DNA of 64,000 bases from Ignavibacteriales bacterium (GCA_003538625.1 DPRR01000006.1:522826-586825), one strand, 5' to 3'; positions 9,676 through 17,773 are shown, counted from the first letter of the stretch. Program-made: numbers and translations. Notes: generated by a model not told the origin, from the sequence alone.

Positions 9676-10274
9676 TGCACTGTCATAATTGTGATGAAGA
9701 GCTTCGTGATGATCGGGTAAGATGGGCATTTGAGGAGCCTTTTTGTGAAGATTGTTTTGATAATATGTTCAACTATTGCTGCAGATGTGATGGAGTAATT
9801 TACCGTGAATCTGCTCACTACAATGATGAAGGAGATCCATACTGTTCAGATTGCTACGAAAGTAATTATGATGATGATGCACCTGACAATCCGGATGTGA
9901 GTGATAGTGACAGAGAACTTGTTGTAAAACTTTCAAGAAGCTGGCTTCAAGGAAAAATAGAAACTAGACGACCACTGTTCATCAATGATAAAGATATTCT
10001 TCTTAGAACAATCAAAGACAAAGTAGGGTTGGTCGATAATCCAATTTATGTATTTGGTTTAACTGACAGAGATGAATATCAACTATCAGTAAGTGCAGAT
10101 CTGTTTGATAAGGTTCAGACCTTCGTTCAGCTTAATGATATAAAAGCAATTGTTGTATCCAGTCCAGGATGTAATAGACTTGGTATATCATTAACGCTTC
10201 GTAAGAATAATCAGAAAGAAATAATTGAACTGATTAAACAGATTACCACAGTAAGAGAACTGGTTCCCGCCTAA
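9675..10274 (+). CDS. LIM-like zinc-finger protein
   Basis: The 199-residue product starts with the last base of the upstream stop codon (TAATG overlap), so translation is probably coupled. Residues 3-60 hold paired CxxC knuckles (Cys3/6, Cys24/27, Cys35-38, Cys57/60), spaced like a LIM or double zinc ribbon, and are followed by a very acidic linker. Residues 80-199 look alpha/beta but match no family I can name. Zinc-finger proteins beside amidoligases could present substrate or act as adaptors. That role is inference from position only. Confidence 0.7.
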   Translation: MHCHNCDEELRDDRVRWAFEEPFCEDCFDNMFNYCCRCDGVIYRESAHYNDEGDPYCSDCYESNYDDDAPDNPDVSDSDRELVVKLSRSWLQGKIETRRPLFINDKDILLRTIKDKVGLVDNPIYVFGLTDRDEYQLSVSADLFDKVQTFVQLNDIKAIVVSSPGCNRLGISLTLRKNNQKEIIELIKQITTVRELVPA

Positions 10275-10297
10275 AAACTAAAAAGGAGTAAAATACA

Positions 10298-11194
10298 ATG
10301 TGTGGAATAATGGGTTATTATTCCTTTGGGAATACTATACCCGATAAAGATAAAATAACAAATATGTTTTCACTATTAGAATCCCGAGGAAGAGACGCTT
10401 CGGGATTTGCTTTTATAAGAGATAACAATCTTATAGTTCATAAAGATGCAATGAAGTCCTCTGAATTTGTTAAGACAGATGATTGGAAAGAGCTTGAACT
10501 TCCCTCTTCAATGATTCTTCATACACGAATGAAAACACAAGGGAGCGAAAAGAATAATGCAAACAATCATCCACTGTTCTCAAAGAATGGAATTGCAATC
10601 GTACATAATGGGATCATCTATAATGACAAAGAGATCTTTGGTAAGAAAGAAAGAGATGCAGAGGTTGACAGTGAAAGCATACTTCATCTTCTTTCAATGA
10701 AAGTTAAAGGAGATAAAATCAAGAAATTATTTGACCGCGTAGAAGGATCCTTTGCTGTAGCAATGCTGGATAAATACTTTCCTGAAAGATTAGTTCTGAT
10801 CAAGAAGGATAATCCAATTGATCTCTATTACGATGAGCGATCAGATATTCTTTACTTCTGTTCTGAACGAGAAATAATGCAGGAGGCATTGAATATTGAG
10901 AAAGTAACTGTTCGTGGATTTAACCTGGGGGAAAAAGATTTTCATTTCTATGAGATGCATAACAACTATGCTCTCTTTATAAACAGTGAAGGAGTGGAAT
11001 CATATCAGAAATATTATCCATCAAAGAGTAAGTGGTTTGATAGAAGATACCATTATTCAAATACACCGGAAGAAATGATAATTGAATGCCCGTGGTGTTT
11101 TTCACAGACAACATATTTTGATGGAAAACTTTTCAATAAGTGTGAAGTATGTGGAATGGGGATTAATGAGGAGGATTTGTACAATGTCATATAG
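10298..11194 (+). CDS. class II glutamine amidotransferase with C-terminal zinc ribbon
   Basis: The 298-residue protein begins MCGIMGYYS; Cys2 would be the N-terminal nucleophile after Met removal. Other hallmarks of the Ntn-type GATase II fold are ESRGRDASGF (28-37), HTR (75-77), NNHP (89-92) and HNG (103-105). This domain hydrolyses glutamine and passes ammonia to a partner. No synthetase or SIS domain follows; instead a four-Cys zinc ribbon (Cys264, Cys267, Cys282, Cys285) ends the protein. That suggests the acceptor site is on another protein, most likely the nearby amidoligase. A clear AAGGAG ribosome binding site lies before the ATG, and the 3' end overlaps the next gene by 11 bases. 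Confidence 0.85.
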   Translation: MCGIMGYYSFGNTIPDKDKITNMFSLLESRGRDASGFAFIRDNNLIVHKDAMKSSEFVKTDDWKELELPSSMILHTRMKTQGSEKNNANNHPLFSKNGIAIVHNGIIYNDKEIFGKKERDAEVDSESILHLLSMKVKGDKIKKLFDRVEGSFAVAMLDKYFPERLVLIKKDNPIDLYYDERSDILYFCSEREIMQEALNIEKVTVRGFNLGEKDFHFYEMHNNYALFINSEGVESYQKYYPSKSKWFDRRYHYSNTPEEMIIECPWCFSQTTYFDGKLFNKCEVCGMGINEEDLYNVI

Positions 11195-11375
11195 CCCGAA
11201 GATAAAACCTGCACTGGTAAGAGAACTTTACCTGCTCAAGCATTCAAAAATCAGAAAGACACCAATGACAAAACTAGTTAATGAAGCTGTTACACAATAC
11301 TTAGAAAGGAATAAAAGATATGGAAAGCAAGAAATTGATTCGAATCGGAATGAAGCTTACAGAAGCTATAGTTGA
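11184..11375 (+). CDS. small basic protein, possibly ribbon-helix-helix
   Basis: The open frame extends upstream, but the ATG at 11184 is chosen because a GAGGAGG sequence precedes it and the resulting 63-residue protein overlaps the previous gene by only 11 bases. The product is basic. Its core pattern (KPALVREL, then PMTKLVNEAVTQYLER) resembles the helices of a ribbon-helix-helix DNA-binding protein. The match is short, so the fold is tentative. It may regulate the operon. Confidence 0.55.
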   Translation: MSYSPKIKPALVRELYLLKHSKIRKTPMTKLVNEAVTQYLERNKRYGKQEIDSNRNEAYRSYS

Positions 11376-11463
11376 GATACTTAAGGAAGAACTCAGTGAT
11401 GAAAAGAAAGTGAAGGTAAAGAATGCGCGAAAGCAGAAAACAAATGTTAAAAGAAGTGGCTAA
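11320..11463 (+). CDS. tiny overlapping gene, 47-residue charged peptide
   Basis: ATG at 11320 to TAA at 11461-11463 encodes a 47-residue Lys-rich peptide in a different frame, overlapping the previous gene by 56 bases. A TTAGAAAGGA sequence provides a reasonable ribosome binding site. The N-terminal two thirds could form one amphipathic helix. No homology is recognised. The dense nesting is typical of phage or plasmid operons, but it remains a modest call. Confidence 0.35.
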   Translation: MESKKLIRIGMKLTEAIVEILKEELSDEKKVKVKNARKQKTNVKRSG

Positions 11464-11542
11464 AACCGCTGGAAGAATAGCTATTGAGATAATAATTGTA
11501 ATAATAACTAAAAGATTTAGAGGAGTAAGATTTTGGAAGTAA
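11423..11542 (+). CDS. tiny overlapping gene, 39-residue basic peptide with hydrophobic helix
   Basis: ATG at 11423 to TAA at 11540-11542 encodes 39 residues: a basic N-terminus, a run rich in Ile/Val (about residues 18-28) and a basic tail. It overlaps both the preceding tiny gene and the first codons of the Gam-like gene. A GGTAAAGA sequence lies upstream. It could be a small membrane or toxin-like peptide, or simply not expressed. Confidence 0.3.
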   Translation: MRESRKQMLKEVAKTAGRIAIEIIIVIITKRFRGVRFWK

Positions 11543-12099
11543 ACTTTTTAGATGAGCTGCTTCAGGAAGCTGAAGTTAAAGAAGAGGAGCAGACTGAGGC
11601 TTATTTCGATCTGCTCTTACTTCAGATTAAACAGCTTACAAAACAGATTGAATACAACTTCTCACAGAGTGAGAAAGAATGTTCTATGATTAATAGTTTT
11701 GTTCTTCATAAGAACGCACAGTTACAGGAAAAGATTCGATGGCTAGAGATGAAGCTTGAAGCTTTCATTAGAGAAAAGAAAGAGAAAACAATTGCTCTGC
11801 CTAACGGTACACTCAAGATGCACAAGAAACCTGACAAGGTAGAGATTGAAAATCTTGATCTTTTCTTAAAGAAAGCAAAGTCTGAGATGCTAACAATTAT
11901 TCCAGAGCAGGTTAAACCTGATTTGAACAAGATCAAGACATACATCAAATCAAAACCTGTTCCTCCTGGAATTAAAGTAATTGAAGGAAAAGAAGAGTTT
12001 ACTTATAAACTAAGAGAAGAAAGTGAGGAAGAGAATGGCAGAACGAAAGAAACTGGAACTAGAGCTGAACAAGAAAATGAGCTTAGAGTTGTTGTTTGA
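11533..12099 (+). CDS. gam: Mu Gam-like host-nuclease inhibitor
   Basis: The 188-residue product starts at TTG 11533, preceded by AGAGGAG. Residues 15-85 are a long coiled coil. The region 88-130 (IALPNGTLKMHKKPDKVEIE, then a short helix) matches the core of the Mu Gam family, with the typical LPFGTLKxRKxPDKVEI-like strand pair. Gam proteins bind double-stranded DNA ends and protect them from host exonucleases such as RecBCD; relatives are Ku-like. This strongly suggests the operon belongs to a phage, transposable phage or conjugative element. The acidic C-terminal tail overlaps the next gene. Confidence 0.78.
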   Translation: MEVNFLDELLQEAEVKEEEQTEAYFDLLLLQIKQLTKQIEYNFSQSEKECSMINSFVLHKNAQLQEKIRWLEMKLEAFIREKKEKTIALPNGTLKMHKKPDKVEIENLDLFLKKAKSEMLTIIPEQVKPDLNKIKTYIKSKPVPPGIKVIEGKEEFTYKLREESEEENGRTKETGTRAEQENELRVVV

Positions 12100-12499
12100 T
12101 GAACCAATCACGGGACAAAGCAGGTACGGACCTTACTGGATGTACACGCTAAAAGAGAAAAGCGGTGAGGAAGTTCTCTACTTTGCACCTGAAGAAGTTA
12201 ATGAACAAATTAAATCGTTAAGAAAAGGTGATCGGTTTGAGATCACAAAACACGCTGAGCAGAAAGGAACAAAGATCGTTACCAGGTTCGATGTGAAAAT
12301 CGAAAAGAAAAATCTTGAAAGTCCTGCTAATGAGATAAACAAAAGTAACGGCACGGATTACTTTTATGACTTGATGCTCACATCCTGCAGGGATGCAGTT
12401 CGTATACAAAATGAACTTGGTGGTCTTATGGATGCCAAATCACTGGCAGTAACATTGTTCATAGCCAGGAGTAAGATCACTCCCAACGGATACAATTAA
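12035..12499 (+). CDS. hypothetical protein, possible OB-fold DNA-binding protein
   Basis: The ATG at 12035 is preferred to an ATG at 12023 in the same frame because GAGGAAGAG lies just upstream. The 154-residue product has a beta-rich N-terminal half (patterns YGPYWMYTLK, EEVLYFAP, KGDRFEITK, KIVTRFDV) compatible with a single-stranded-DNA-binding OB-fold. A helical C-terminal half follows. Its position directly after gam, with a 65-base overlap, fits a phage recombination or replication module. I recognise no named family. Confidence 0.55.
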   Translation: MAERKKLELELNKKMSLELLFDEPITGQSRYGPYWMYTLKEKSGEEVLYFAPEEVNEQIKSLRKGDRFEITKHAEQKGTKIVTRFDVKIEKKNLESPANEINKSNGTDYFYDLMLTSCRDAVRIQNELGGLMDAKSLAVTLFIARSKITPNGYN

Positions 12500-12510
12500 G
12501 AGGAAAGAAT

Positions 12511-12678
12511 ATGCCAGAGGAAATATATGTGTTTATTGAAGACGGCAGGATTACAGAGATCAAAACCGAAGCTAAGAATGTCAAGATCATCATCATCAAT
12601 CTTGATAGACGAAAGAAAGGTGAAGAACCAATAATCGAGTTCTATGAAACAGAGCAAAAAAAATCGAGTTCTCACTAA
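12511..12678 (+). CDS. small acidic/basic protein, 55 residues
   Basis: An AGAGGAAAG ribosome binding site precedes the ATG at 12511, 12 bases after the previous stop. The 55-residue product starts with a predicted beta-hairpin containing four consecutive isoleucines and ends in a Lys/Ser-rich tail. No family is recognised. It is the last gene before the operon terminator. Confidence 0.5.
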   Translation: MPEEIYVFIEDGRITEIKTEAKNVKIIIINLDRRKKGEEPIIEFYETEQKKSSSH

Positions 12679-12712
12679 ACTGAAAAACTTATTCAGAATA
12701 TTCAAACGATAA

Positions 12713-12746
12713 TGTCAGGCAACTTGTCTGGCATTTTTATTTATTA
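12713..12746 (+). terminator. rho-independent terminator of the amidoligase/gam operon
   Basis: TGTCAGGCA-ACT-TGTCTGGCA pairs as a nine-base stem with one G-T wobble and a short loop, followed by TTTTTATTTATT. It ends the plus-strand operon that begins at 8962. Confidence 0.75.
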
Positions 12747-12761
12747 AACAAAGGAGCTGGA

Positions 12762-13034
12762 ATGAAATATTTATTCGTATTGTTGTTTATACAATTTATA
12801 AGCTGCAGTTCATCAAATGAAATAAGCTGGACTGAAGAGAATGATTATGTTATTGTTCAGCTTTCTGAAGTTAACCCGCAAGCTGAAACCTATTACGCAG
12901 AGATTACTCTTGAATCAGGAAGAAGAATAGCCGTTGAGCTTGGATTGCCTGATAAAGAAATGAAGTTCAGAGTAAAAAACAACTTTGGAGGGTTTACTGC
13001 CATCAAGTTGTACACCAACCTTGATCTTGAATAA
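12762..13034 (+). CDS. small secreted lipoprotein
   Basis: The 90-residue protein has a 14-residue hydrophobic signal ending FISC, with Cys15 as the lipidation site. The mature part is about 75 residues, beta-rich and mildly acidic, with no recognised domain. An AAAGGAG ribosome binding site precedes the ATG. It lies after the operon terminator and has its own hairpin terminator, so it is probably an independent transcript. Confidence 0.65.
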   Translation: MKYLFVLLFIQFISCSSSNEISWTEENDYVIVQLSEVNPQAETYYAEITLESGRRIAVELGLPDKEMKFRVKNNFGGFTAIKLYTNLDLE

Positions 13035-13053
13035 GGAGGGTTTTCCTCCTTTA
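13033..13053 (+). terminator. hairpin terminator after the lipoprotein gene
   Basis: AAGGAGG-GTTTT-CCTCCTTT immediately follows the stop codon at 13034. The stem is seven bases with a five-base loop; the trailing T-run is short. It may also serve convergent transcription from the minus-strand gene ending at 13157. Confidence 0.55.
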
Positions 13054-13156
13054 GCTTGAAAATTATTGAACAAAAAAATTTGATTTGAGAATCGATAGCG
13101 ACTTGATTTTACACCAATAAAGTATTATACAGGAATATCATTTTAATATTGCCGGC

Positions 13157-13798
13157 TTAACTGATGAATATGACTCTTCTTAAATTCAAAAGATCAATAA
13201 TCTCTGCTTGAAGTTTTCTAATTGTCATATGCCCAATTTTTGGTTCTTCAATAATTTCATTGTAATCGGTATTTAACAAATCAAGTATAGATTTTATCTT
13301 CTTCTTTTTCTTAACGTACACTTTAATGAATTTAGGTAACTTAATCAGAGAAATATCCTTCTTAGCTACATTAAAATATATTTGTGTAGTCGCAAAATTA
13401 TCTCTGAGCAAAGGAAAGTATTTTCCCACAAAATAACTTTTATCTTTGAATTCCGTCAAATACTCTGCTGGTTCTGTTTCTACCAGACAATCCTTTATCT
13501 TATTCAGGTATTCAAGTATAACTCTTCTTGATTTTGCTATCGTGCTCTCCCCAATGTTTCTGCTTCTTACAATTATCTTAGCTTCCGTGTTTAACAGCTC
13601 TTCTAAAGTTAAAATATTATGATTGCTCGCATAGCACTTCAATTTGAATGGCAAATCAATTGAGTTAAGGATTGTCTGTTTTAGAAGTGAATTATTTACT
13701 ACAGACTCTTCATCCTCATTAAAAAAAATTGCTTTTTTAACTAGATGAATTAACTCATCAAAACTTTTTGCAGCGCTATTAATGTTTGTCGAATTCAT
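13157..13798 (-). CDS. protein with two RpoA-CTD-like helix-hairpin-helix segments
   Basis: The 213-residue protein contains two segments that resemble the C-terminal domain of RNA polymerase alpha. They are residues 60-98 (LTLEELLN, then RNIGESTIAKSR) and residues 166-205 (SILDLLN, then PKIGHMTIRKL). Each has the 'leucine-rich helix, then xIGxxT helix' signature of that helix-hairpin-helix fold. No other RNA polymerase domain is present. Such stand-alone proteins could bind DNA or act on transcription, but function cannot be assigned. It is the downstream end of the metal island on the minus strand, 13 bases after the YHS gene, so it may be co-transcribed with the CopA operon. Confidence 0.6.
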   Translation of the reverse strand: MNSTNINSAAKSFDELIHLVKKAIFFNEDEESVVNNSLLKQTILNSIDLPFKLKCYASNHNILTLEELLNTEAKIIVRSRNIGESTIAKSRRVILEYLNKIKDCLVETEPAEYLTEFKDKSYFVGKYFPLLRDNFATTQIYFNVAKKDISLIKLPKFIKVYVKKKKKIKSILDLLNTDYNEIIEEPKIGHMTIRKLQAEIIDLLNLRRVIFIS

Positions 13799-13811
13799 TT
13801 CTAGTGGTTAT

Positions 13812-14066
13812 TTAAAGAATTCTGAATCTTCCATCTATAAAATCATTTTTATTTTTGGGATCGTATGAGCCCTCCTCTTTATCTGAATATTCTGATGGAT
13901 TTGCATCAAATGTCTTTTTACAAATCTTACAGCAAAAGTAGTATCGAGCATTTTTGTAAAGAGTAAATCCTTTTGCTTCAGAAATTCTTATTCGCTCTCC
14001 ACAAACCGGATCTCTTTCCCATTCGTCAAAACGAATTACTTTTTTATTCTTAAGGTCATTCTCCAT
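13812..14066 (-). CDS. YHS-domain metal-binding protein
   Basis: The 84-residue protein has the YHS pattern: DPVCGERI (Cys at about 22), then a central aromatic stretch YYFCCKICKKTFDANPSEY with three cysteines. YHS/TRASH-like domains bind soft metals, often Cu or Hg. It lies fourth downstream of copA in a same-strand series, which supports a cytoplasmic copper-binding or sensing role. The C-terminal 25 residues are polar and unrecognised. Confidence 0.75.
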   Translation of the reverse strand: MENDLKNKKVIRFDEWERDPVCGERIRISEAKGFTLYKNARYYFCCKICKKTFDANPSEYSDKEEGSYDPKNKNDFIDGRFRIL

Positions 14067-14096
14067 TTTATCATCTCCACTCTCAGGTTCCTTTAG

Positions 14097-14624
14097 TTAC
14101 GAAGACTTCCTTACATTAATAATAACTTCAATGTTATCTTTTTTAATTAAAGATAATGGTGGGCAGCAATCCATTATATCATTCTTTAACTTTAATAGTC
14201 CATGAACATCCTCATCTGAATATATATTTGCAGTTATTGTTAATTTCTCAACCGGGTTCCTTTCTTCTATACTAAAAAACATATCATAATTTGTTGAAGC
14301 AACAGCTTTAACTTTTATGTCCTGTATATGATAATTGTTTAATGCTGCTTTGTTTACTAAGGCACCCACAAAACCTGAGGCTATTCCAAAAAGTATATAC
14401 TGCATTGGGGAGGGTTGTACTCCGTTACCACCTAAAGATGTTTTGTTGTCAGAGAGCATTATAGCATTTCCAAATTCACTCTTAACATGTGCTTTAAATT
14501 GACCCACCTCATTATCAAAATTCCATGAGCCACTAATTGATTCTTCCTTTTCAGAAACGGAAAGATTATTATAAATCTCTTTTTCAAAACCATAAATTGC
14601 TTCTGTGTTAACATTATTTCTCAT
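14097..14624 (-). CDS. OsmC-like protein lacking the usual first cysteine
   Basis: The 175-residue product has the OsmC/Ohr fold pattern: a glycine-rich GGNGVQPSPMQYILFGIASG helix start (64-84), then strands, then DCCPPLSLI near 152-160. Classical OsmC/Ohr peroxidases use one Cys in the long helix and one in the later CP motif. Here the helix position is Ser83, while Cys153-Cys154 remain. It is therefore unlikely to be a normal organic-hydroperoxide reductase and may instead bind thiols or copper with its CC pair. It sits in the copA operon, 31 bases from the next gene. Confidence 0.75.
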   Translation of the reverse strand: MRNNVNTEAIYGFEKEIYNNLSVSEKEESISGSWNFDNEVGQFKAHVKSEFGNAIMLSDNKTSLGGNGVQPSPMQYILFGIASGFVGALVNKAALNNYHIQDIKVKAVASTNYDMFFSIEERNPVEKLTITANIYSDEDVHGLLKLKNDIMDCCPPLSLIKKDNIEVIINVRKSS

Positions 14625-14657
14625 TTCATCATCTCTTTCTATTCTATTTTATAAAAT

Positions 14658-15035
14658 TTACTCAATTATTAGTTTTCCTTTAAGCATACCCATCCCACAT
14701 TGAAAACCATACTCGCCGGGTTTATCAATATTCAACTCTATTGGAATAGTTTTGAAAGGAGTTAAAGTTGCTTTCTTATTCAAATCTGAAAAAATAACTT
14801 CTTCGCTACAGGCAGCAGTTTCTTCACGGATAAAATTTAGCTTAATAGGTTTTCCGGCTTCGAATATCAGAACATCCGGTGTATAACCACCTTTAACTTT
14901 TATTACTGCTTCCTGGATTCCTCCTTCAGCAGTTTGAATTTTTACAGCTTCTTTTTCCGAGAACCAGAAGTACCAAGCGACCCAGGTTGATAGGGCGAGT
15001 CCTCCAATAATTACTAATATTTGATCAAGTAGCAT
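14658..15035 (-). CDS. membrane-anchored cupredoxin-like copper protein
   Basis: The 125-residue protein has one N-terminal membrane segment (5-24) and a cupredoxin domain. Cys76 lies in a TAACSEEVIF stretch and Cys113-Gly-Met115-Gly-Met117 lies in YGFQCGMGM. This CxM/CGMGM arrangement is common in cupredoxin-like proteins encoded beside CopA ATPases and probably binds Cu(I) at the outer face of the membrane. It follows copA by 14 bases on the same strand, so co-transcription is very likely. It may hand copper to or from the ATPase. Confidence 0.8.
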   Translation of the reverse strand: MLLDQILVIIGGLALSTWVAWYFWFSEKEAVKIQTAEGGIQEAVIKVKGGYTPDVLIFEAGKPIKLNFIREETAACSEEVIFSDLNKKATLTPFKTIPIELNIDKPGEYGFQCGMGMLKGKLIIE

Positions 15036-15049
15036 TTTCGATCTCCTTA

Positions 15050-17773
15050 CTACAGTTTGGCTTTAAATCTTCTTAAACGATTTGCATTAGTTACAACTGT
15101 TACTGAACTGAATGCCATAGCAGCACCGGCAATTAACGGTGATAATAATAATCCGAAGAAAGGATAAAGTAATCCGGCTGCAATAGGGATTCCGAGTCCG
15201 TTATAAAAGAATGCTCCGAACAGATTTTCTTTTATGTTTTTCATTGTAGCTTTTGAAAGCTGAATTGCAAGAACAACACCTTTAAGACTTCCTTTAATTA
15301 ATGTAATATCGGAAGCCTCGATTGCCACATCAGTTCCGGTTCCGATTGCGAGGCCAATATCCGCTTGTGCTAATGCTGGAGCATCATTTATCCCATCACC
15401 AACCATTGCAACTATCTTTCCTTCATTCTGAAGCTTCTGAACATTAAAAGCTTTGTCTTCAGGCAATACTTCTGCAAGAACTCTGTCTATTCCAACTTGC
15501 TTTCCAATAGCATTGGCAGTTCGACTGTTGTCACCAGTTATCATAACAACTTCCAGCCCGAGCTTCTTAAGATGTGCAATTGCTTCTTTTGAATCAGGTT
15601 TAATAATATCTGCAACAGCAATAATACCTGCGGCTTTATTATCAATTGCAACAAACATAGGTGTTTTACCTTCATCTGCAAGTTTTCGACTTTGTTCTTC
15701 TAAACTTCCAAGTTCAATTGTAAACTTTTTCATCATCTTTAAGTTGCCGAGATAGATTTTCCGATTATTAACTTCAGCCTCAACGCCGTGTCCTGGGACA
15801 GCATTAAATTTTTGGGCATCTAGTATTTCTAAAGACCTATCCTTTGCACCATTAACAATAGCTTCGGCTAAAGGATGTTCCGAGGATTTTTCTACACTGG
15901 CGCTTAAACTAAGTACATCATTTTCAGAAAACCCATTTGAAGTAATAACATCGGTTAGAGATGGTTTTCCTTCAGTGATTGTTCCTGTTTTATCTAGAAC
16001 AATTGAATTAAGTTTTTGTGCTGTCTCAAGAGCTTCGCCGCTTCTAATCAGAATACCATTTTCAGCACCCTTACCTACGCCAACCATTAATGAAATTGGA
16101 GTTGCTAATCCTAAAGCACACGGACAAGCAATAACCAATACCGTAACAAAAACTATTAAAGCATAAATAAGTTGTGGAACGGGACCGAATACGTACCAGG
16201 TAACAAATGATAGTATAGCTATTATGATTACAGCCGGAACGAAATACCCGGATACATTATCCACAATTCTTTGAATGGGAGCTTTTGAACTTTGAGCCTG
16301 TTCAACCATCTGAATTATTTGTGCAAGCGCGGTATCTTTTCCAACTTTTGTTGCTTTAAATTTGAATGAACCGGTTTTATTAATTGAGGCGCCGATTACT
16401 TCATCACCTTTATGTTTCTCAACGGGAATTGATTCACCAGTAATCATTGACTCATCAACCGTGGATGAACCATCTACAATCTCTCCATCAACCGGAATTT
16501 TTTCGCCGGGTCTAACAATTATTATATCATCTAGTACAACTTCTTCTATTGGGATATCAATCTCATTTCCGTTGCGTAAAACTCTCGCAGTCTTAGCCTG
16601 AAGACCAATTAATTTTTTTATTGCTTCGGAGCTTTTTCCCTTAGCTCTTATTTCGAGAGCCATGCCCAATACCACCAAAGCGACTACAACAAACACTACA
16701 TCAAAGAAAACATCTGCCAACTGCTCTGTGGGAAAAATTCCGGGAAACAGAACCGCAACGATTGAATAAAGCCACGCGGCAGAAATACCTGTGGCAATCA
16801 GAGTGTGCATATTTGCAGATCGGTTTTTGAATGCAGCCCAGGCGCCGGTATAAAATTGTGAACCTGACCAAAACATAACGGGTAAACTTAAAAGACCCAT
16901 TCCAATCCAAATGTAATTCAGCAGAGTAGTACCTTTTTGAAATGCCGCAGGTAATCCCCATAAATCAGGATAGCTGAAAAGAATTGCAGGCAAAGAAAGA
17001 ACAGAAGCAAAAATGAATTTCTTCATCAGAGTCTTATATTCTTTTTCACGGGCAGCCTGGTTCTCATCAACCGGTTCTGCGGTAACCTTTTCCTTTTCTT
17101 CTACTTTCTCGAGCTTTACGCTTGTGGTATCAAAAGTTTTATATCCAAGCTTGTCAATTACGTTCTTAATCTCATTAATACTAATTAAACCTGGAACATA
17201 GTTTATAATAGCGGATTCAGTTCCGAGATCAACACTTGCAGAAATGACGCCACTGCTTTGTTTTAATTCTTTTTCAATTTTAGTAACACACGACCCGCAA
17301 TACATTCCTCTTATTCCAAGCTTCAGAGTTGACTGCCCGGTTTGGTATCCGGCTTTTTTAATTGCCCCAATTATTTCTTCTGTATTAGTCTCACCGTTCA
17401 TAAATTCAACGTGTGCAGTTTCAGTTGCATAGTTTACATGTGCTACTTTTATACCCGGAAGTTGCTTTATTTCTCTTTCTATTGTATTAACGCAAGAAGT
17501 GCAGTGCAAACCATTGATTGGCAAGGAAAGTTTTTCAATTCCAGAGCTTGTTGTTTTATATGAGGGTTCAATCTTGTTTATCTTTTCCAAATACTCATTC
17601 GGATTGAGAGCAAATTTATTCTGGCAATCTTCCGAGCAGAACTCATATCTTTTACCATCAAGATCGATAAAATATTTTGATGGTGATTTTACTTCCATTC
17701 CGCAAACTGGGTCGAGTATGCCCGCAAAACCTGCCTTATCGGCAGGTAAGCGGGATTTCACTTCTTTCAACAT
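15050..17773 (-). CDS. copA: copper-exporting P1B-type ATPase with N-terminal YHS and two HMA domains
   Basis: The 907-residue protein contains, in order: a YHS domain (21-66, DPVCGMEV and YEFCSEDC); HMA domain 1 with CTSC at Cys91/Cys94; HMA domain 2 with CGSC at Cys159/Cys162; eight membrane segments; the CPC transport motif at 550-552; the phosphorylated Asp594 in DKTGT; and the GDGIND hinge. The CPC plus two CxxC HMAs identify a Cu(I) exporter (P1B-1). The fused YHS is a less common addition and may sense or deliver metal. It follows a Met-rich periplasmic protein by 29 bases, and a cupredoxin, an OsmC-like and a YHS gene follow it. Confidence 0.95.
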   Translation of the reverse strand: MLKEVKSRLPADKAGFAGILDPVCGMEVKSPSKYFIDLDGKRYEFCSEDCQNKFALNPNEYLEKINKIEPSYKTTSSGIEKLSLPINGLHCTSCVNTIEREIKQLPGIKVAHVNYATETAHVEFMNGETNTEEIIGAIKKAGYQTGQSTLKLGIRGMYCGSCVTKIEKELKQSSGVISASVDLGTESAIINYVPGLISINEIKNVIDKLGYKTFDTTSVKLEKVEEKEKVTAEPVDENQAAREKEYKTLMKKFIFASVLSLPAILFSYPDLWGLPAAFQKGTTLLNYIWIGMGLLSLPVMFWSGSQFYTGAWAAFKNRSANMHTLIATGISAAWLYSIVAVLFPGIFPTEQLADVFFDVVFVVVALVVLGMALEIRAKGKSSEAIKKLIGLQAKTARVLRNGNEIDIPIEEVVLDDIIIVRPGEKIPVDGEIVDGSSTVDESMITGESIPVEKHKGDEVIGASINKTGSFKFKATKVGKDTALAQIIQMVEQAQSSKAPIQRIVDNVSGYFVPAVIIIAILSFVTWYVFGPVPQLIYALIVFVTVLVIACPCALGLATPISLMVGVGKGAENGILIRSGEALETAQKLNSIVLDKTGTITEGKPSLTDVITSNGFSENDVLSLSASVEKSSEHPLAEAIVNGAKDRSLEILDAQKFNAVPGHGVEAEVNNRKIYLGNLKMMKKFTIELGSLEEQSRKLADEGKTPMFVAIDNKAAGIIAVADIIKPDSKEAIAHLKKLGLEVVMITGDNSRTANAIGKQVGIDRVLAEVLPEDKAFNVQKLQNEGKIVAMVGDGINDAPALAQADIGLAIGTGTDVAIEASDITLIKGSLKGVVLAIQLSKATMKNIKENLFGAFFYNGLGIPIAAGLLYPFFGLLLSPLIAGAAMAFSSVTVVTNANRLRRFKAKL

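Noticed and set aside
13157..13798. True RNA polymerase alpha subunit
   Set aside because: Only the C-terminal DNA-binding type of segment is present; there is no N-terminal assembly domain.
15453..17432. Several plus-strand frames of 60-100 codons opposite copA
   Set aside because: They lie inside a confidently assigned P-type ATPase gene and have low-complexity Ser/Ile-rich translations without start signals.
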